From assembly GCF_000346465.2 (NCBI RefSeq), contig NC_034011.1, positions 24,377,115 through 24,441,114 on the forward strand: a DNA stretch of 64,000 bases, given 5' to 3'. This DNA is from Prunus persica (lineage: Eukaryota; Streptophyta; Magnoliopsida; Rosales; Rosaceae). Below the pieces are notes generated by a model. It had not been told where the DNA came from. It saw only the letters and a program-made list of their open reading frames with translations, and did no database searches. Each line of letters begins with the position of its first letter. The stretch's first letter is position 1. Shown in pieces: positions 60,726-64,000 of this stretch. A program made the translations under genes and the position numbers.

Positions 60726-62985
60726 GTATAGCCGCGCTGCAATACTCTATAAATAGAATATTTTTAAAGTACACCCGCGCAACTATACCCTTTAAATAGC
60801 ATAATCTTGTTTTCTCTTTTTTAATTACTTAATTTAATAGTTATGTTTTAATTATTATTTACTTAGTGAATACTTAATACTTAATTTTTTATATTAAATA
60901 AAACAAATACCATTTATTAAGTAATATAATTTATGAAGTTAATTAAAATATTTAATTATTCACTAAAGAAAAATAATAATTAAAACATAATTACTAATGA
61001 AAGTATTTAAATAAGAGTACCACCCTTTTCGATTTAAAGAGTATAATCGTGTGGAGGTACTATATAAATAGAATATTTTAGTAGTATAGCCGCGAGGCTA
61101 TACTCTTTAAATAGAATAATTTAAAAGTATAATCGCGTGGCGATACTCTATAAAATACAATATTTTACACAGATAACCGCACGTCTATACCCTTTAAATA
61201 GCATAATCTTGATTTCTCTTTTTTAATTACTTTATTTAGTAGTTATATTTTAATTATTATTTACTTAGTGAATACTTAGTATTTAAATATTTTATTAAAT
61301 AAAATAATTATTTATTAAATAATATAGGCAAAATTGTAACAATGGTCTCTCAAATAAAACCTAACTTTACTTTTCGTCCCTTATGTCGCAAAATTGTTAC
61401 AGTGGTATTTCAATTAGATCTCATATTGCATCATTGGTCTTTCCATCAACTGAATTAAATTTTCTGTCAAAATAAATGGCAAATTGGGAAATTCATATAA
61501 CCAAGCTGATGTTGTCGCCGACCATCAAGCCATGGTTTGTAAATTCCTAACCCAAAACCCAGAAAGGGGAAGGAGAAGAAATCCCTAAACCCAAAAATCC
61601 AAAATAAGTTAGTTGTAAATTCCTAATTAAGCTCACCCAACAAACATCATCATTTTCAGGGATTCTTCTTCAATTGATTCTTCCTACAGAACCCGGCCAA
61701 AGTAGAAAAAGAAGAAGCTGAGAAAAAGAGTTCTCAAAATAGAAAACAGAGAAATAAGAAAAAACCATGAAGCCAAAAACCACCGGGAGACAGACCAAAT
61801 TTCACTTCCTGAGATTCCATCATTGTTGTTGATCTCGAAGCAAAAAGAAAATGCAAGCAAAGGCAACGAAATGGAAAGGGTTCTCTCTTTTCCTAGTAAT
61901 CCAATTCGATCTTAGCCTCTCCAAGTTCAGAAGTGAGAGGGCAGGAAAGATCTAGTGATTCTCAACTAGTAGCCCCTTATCTTCAGCCTTGAACTACCTT
62001 CCCATGGGAAAGAACAAGAAAAAAAAACCCAATTTATTACTACAAAAAACTAGATCAACCCTCAGTTTGTTAGATGGGTCCTTCCTCCTTGACCTTGAAC
62101 TGTGTTGGATTTGGGAAAATATTGTTGAACTTGTCTTGGATTGGGAAAAATTGTTGAATTTGGGGAGGAAAAGAAGAGGTTGAGTGAGCTGAAAATTTTT
62201 GGGGATAGGGTGGTGTGCGCAGCGAGGGAGGAGGAGCAAGTTATGTGGTGGTGGTGGGTTTGGGTTGCTTAGGTTTAATTTACCAGGGTGGTGGTTGGGG
62301 TGCACCTGATTCATTCGAAGAGAGGCGGGGGGAAGAGAGAGAAATCGGGAGAAAGGATGGTAGGCGGAGGAGGTGGTTAGATAAAAGTCTTATTTACCTC
62401 TAAAATATCCATCATGTGCATAACATGTGATCAATTTTGATGAAAAAACAAACACAATTGACGGAAATGACTAGTGGTGCAATGCGAGATCTAATCGAAA
62501 TACCACTGTAATTATTTTGCCACCTGAAGGACGAAAAGTAAAGTTGGATCTTAGTCGGGGAGACTATTGCTGCAATTTTGTCAATAATATAATTTATGAA
62601 GTTAATTAAAATATTTAATTATTCACTAAATAAATAATAATTAGAACATAATTATTAATGAAAGTATTTAAATAAGGCTAAGACATTGTTTAATTAATAA
62701 AAAGAAAAATTGAAAAAAATATTTTTAGTGTAAAGCCGCGCGGCTATACTTTTCTATTTAAAGAATATCGCCGGTACTCTACAAACAGAGTGTTTTTTGC
62801 CGTATAGCCGGGGGGCTATACTCTAGAAATAGAATTTTAAACGTATAGCCGCACGGCTATACTATTTAAATAGCATAATATTGATTTCTCTTTTTAATTA
62901 TTTTATTTAGTAGTTATGTTTTAATTATTAATGCTTAGTATTTAAATATTTTATTAAATAAAATAATTACCATTTATTGCTTGCT
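60726..62985. repeat. Three-unit tandem repeat of about 405 bp with a 43-bp palindromic sub-repeat
   Basis: Each large unit has a run of 43-bp sub-units with a 20-bp near-palindrome of the form GTATAGCCGCGAGGCTATAC, followed by about 220 bp of AT-rich DNA that starts AAATAGCATAAT and partly folds on itself (TTTTAATTATT blocks in both orientations). Palindromes start at 60726, 60769, 61041, 61084, 61127, 61171, 62730, 62802 and 62843. AAATAGCATAAT lies at 60794, 61196 and 62868, spacings of 402 and, after removing the inserted element and one target copy, about 407. The second AT-rich part is split by the Mutator-like element. Confidence 0.82.
61327..62582. mobile_element. Mutator-like element (long-TIR MULE), 1256 bp, perfect 9-bp TSD
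   Basis: The left end reads GGCAAAATTGTAACAATGGT and the right end in reverse complement GACAAAATTGCAGCAATAGT. The two terminal repeats remain alignable for about 150 bp (ACTTTACTTTTCGTCC, then TTACAGTGGTATTTC and ATTAGATCTC). AATAATATA flanks both sides (61318-61326, 62583-62591), the 9-bp duplication expected for Mutator superfamily elements. The interior of about 900 bp has no transposase. It is more GC-rich and has leader-like text (AAACCCAGAAAGGGG, CCCGGCCAAAG), so it might carry captured host sequence (inference). Confidence 0.85.
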
Positions 62986-63675
62986 GTAGTAGTTCTTCTA
63001 AGCTTTTTATTTTATCTTTTCATATGCAGGCTTGGATTTTTTAGTTGTTGTAATCTTTCTCTAATTGTAATAGATGTCCACTAAAGTCCAAACATGCAAA
63101 ACGACAGGTTGATTTTTCTTAATATTAACTATTAGCTTCACTCCTCAAGTTACTTTACTAACTTAACAATATTAAACAAAGATAGCTATGGCTCTAAAAC
63201 CAATATTTTTTGGTGTGCAGGGTTTTACATATTTATGTGGTGGAGAAGACATTAAAATTACATGAAATGCTCTTCTAAAAGTATTTACCGACATGGGCAT
63301 AAATGGAAAATTATGTAAGAAACTAAATTATTGAGTTGCTGATAAAAATTTTGAGGTACTGATCCAAAGTGCCACGGAAAAAGCTTTTGCTGGATGAGAA
63401 CATGTTGTGCTGGAACTTTTATCTTTTTCTTTCTTTCCCTTCGGCCCCTCTCCCAATTATGTGGCTTTGCTTTTGGGGGACGTCTCTTGGTGTCCCTTAC
63501 TATTTCCAATCAAAAGGTACCAAAACTACAAGAGGTGTGAGGGAAATGAAAGCCCACACTGACGCAACGCAAGGTAAAGGCGTAAAACCTCACAATTTGG
63601 TCCCACACATGTAATTATTGATTCACTATTGAGAAATACAATTACAATTTCCTTTATGGATTCAAATACGACCAG
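62986..63675. other. Spacer and distal promoter of the UGT gene
   Basis: AT-rich spacer after the tandem repeat. Frames at 63285-63614 show no family resemblance. The last part is upstream DNA of the UGT gene. Confidence 0.45.
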
Positions 63676-63692
63676 TTCTCCAAAGCTCCTTG

Positions 63693-63700
63693 TATATATA
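63693..63700 (+). promoter_or_regulatory. TATA box of the UGT gene
   Basis: TATATATA about 65 bp before the ATG at 63765, conserved in the orphan copy at about 60465-60473. A short A-rich leader joins it to the start codon. Confidence 0.55.
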
Positions 63701-63764
63701 ATACGATTCAGAAACCACATTCGAAAACATCTTAAAGTGGAAAAAGGAAAAATCAAGAACAAAA

Positions 63765-64000
63765 ATGAGCAACCCACATATAATAGCTGTTCCTTTTCCA
63801 GCACAAGGTCATGTGATTCCCTTGATGGAGCTGTCACAATGCTTAGTTAACCATGGCTTCAGAGTCACATTTGTGAATACAGACTACAATCACAAGCAAG
63901 TCGTGAATGCCTTGGCTGCTGATGAAAGTCAGTTATCGGATCGAATTTGCCTAGTTTCACTTCCAGGTGGCTTAGAGCCCTGGGAGGCCAGGCATGAGGT
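63765..64000 (+). CDS. UGT83A1: UDP-glycosyltransferase 83A1-like, 5' part (cut by window end)
   Basis: The first 78 codons of a family-1 glycosyltransferase. They start MSNPHIIAVPFPAQGHVIPL, with the catalytic His of the acceptor site in AQGH, then MELSQCLVNHGF and VTFVNTDYNHKQV, which fit the UGT83A group, and continue to LPGGLEPWEAR at the edge. No stop or frameshift so far. The acceptor is unknown for most UGT83 enzymes. It is probably a tandem relative of the pseudogene at 56824. Whether the rest is intact, including the PSPG box, cannot be seen. Confidence 0.82.
   Translation, partial: MSNPHIIAVPFPAQGHVIPLMELSQCLVNHGFRVTFVNTDYNHKQVVNALAADESQLSDRICLVSLPGGLEPWEARHE

Noticed and set aside
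60726..62862. CRISPR-like regular spacing of palindromes
   Set aside because: The spacers are themselves repeats of each other, the host is a plant and there are no cas genes; it is a tandem repeat.

Overview
The window is nuclear plant DNA from a eudicot. Genes have many introns with GT-AG borders, intergenic DNA is AT-rich and holds several classes of small transposable elements, and every recognisable protein is a plant type. Gene content and the Prunus/Malus-like feel of the proteins suggest Rosaceae, but this is an impression and not a proof.

Layout, left to right: an intronless EXO70E2-like exocyst gene (306-2267, +); a 3.4-4.1 kb inverted-repeat element; a 13-exon gene for the KH-domain protein RIK (4608-10522, -); a Harbinger-like element with a 3-bp target duplication and a hAT-like MITE (10.9-13.0 kb); a 10-exon plastid-type alpha/beta hydrolase (13482-17428, +); a 13-exon WDR12/YTM1 ribosome-biogenesis gene (18693-22413, +); a 14-coding-exon alpha-amylase with a long N-terminal coiled coil in place of starch-binding domains (24642-31262, +). 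The exon chains of the six intron-containing genes were assembled by hand. In each case the summed exon length is a multiple of three and no internal stop appears.

Directly downstream of the amylase lies the most unusual structure: a 6.55-kb block of mitochondrial-type DNA (31555-38103) with a plastid-like tRNA-Asp, the start of atp4 and LINE fragments. It is flanked by two direct copies of a 497-bp nuclear segment (amylase last-exon tail plus 3' UTR) that differ at one base. It is either a very recent organelle insertion with a long target duplication, or an assembly join. A nuclear tRNA-Ala(UGC) follows.

The right half holds a 1675-aa dentin-sialophosphoprotein-like gene (41686-48118, +), then two TFIIB-like paralogues in a roughly 2-kb segmental duplication (50061-51343 and 54895-56008). 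The second has lost 24 codons covering the B-reader/linker in frame. Retroelement debris with a 30-bp tandem repeat and a hairpin separates them. The last part is a family-1 glycosyltransferase (UGT83A1-like) region: a multiply frameshifted pseudogene (56824-58096), an orphan copy of a UGT promoter (60450-60529), and the start of an apparently intact gene cut by the window edge (63765 on). Between the last two sits a roughly 405-bp tandem repeat, itself built on a 43-bp palindromic unit, interrupted by a 1256-bp Mutator-like element with a perfect 9-bp target duplication.

The genes are ordinary independent plant loci (secretion, RNA binding, plastid metabolism, ribosome assembly, starch breakdown, transcription initiation, glycosylation). 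They do not form a shared pathway or operon.
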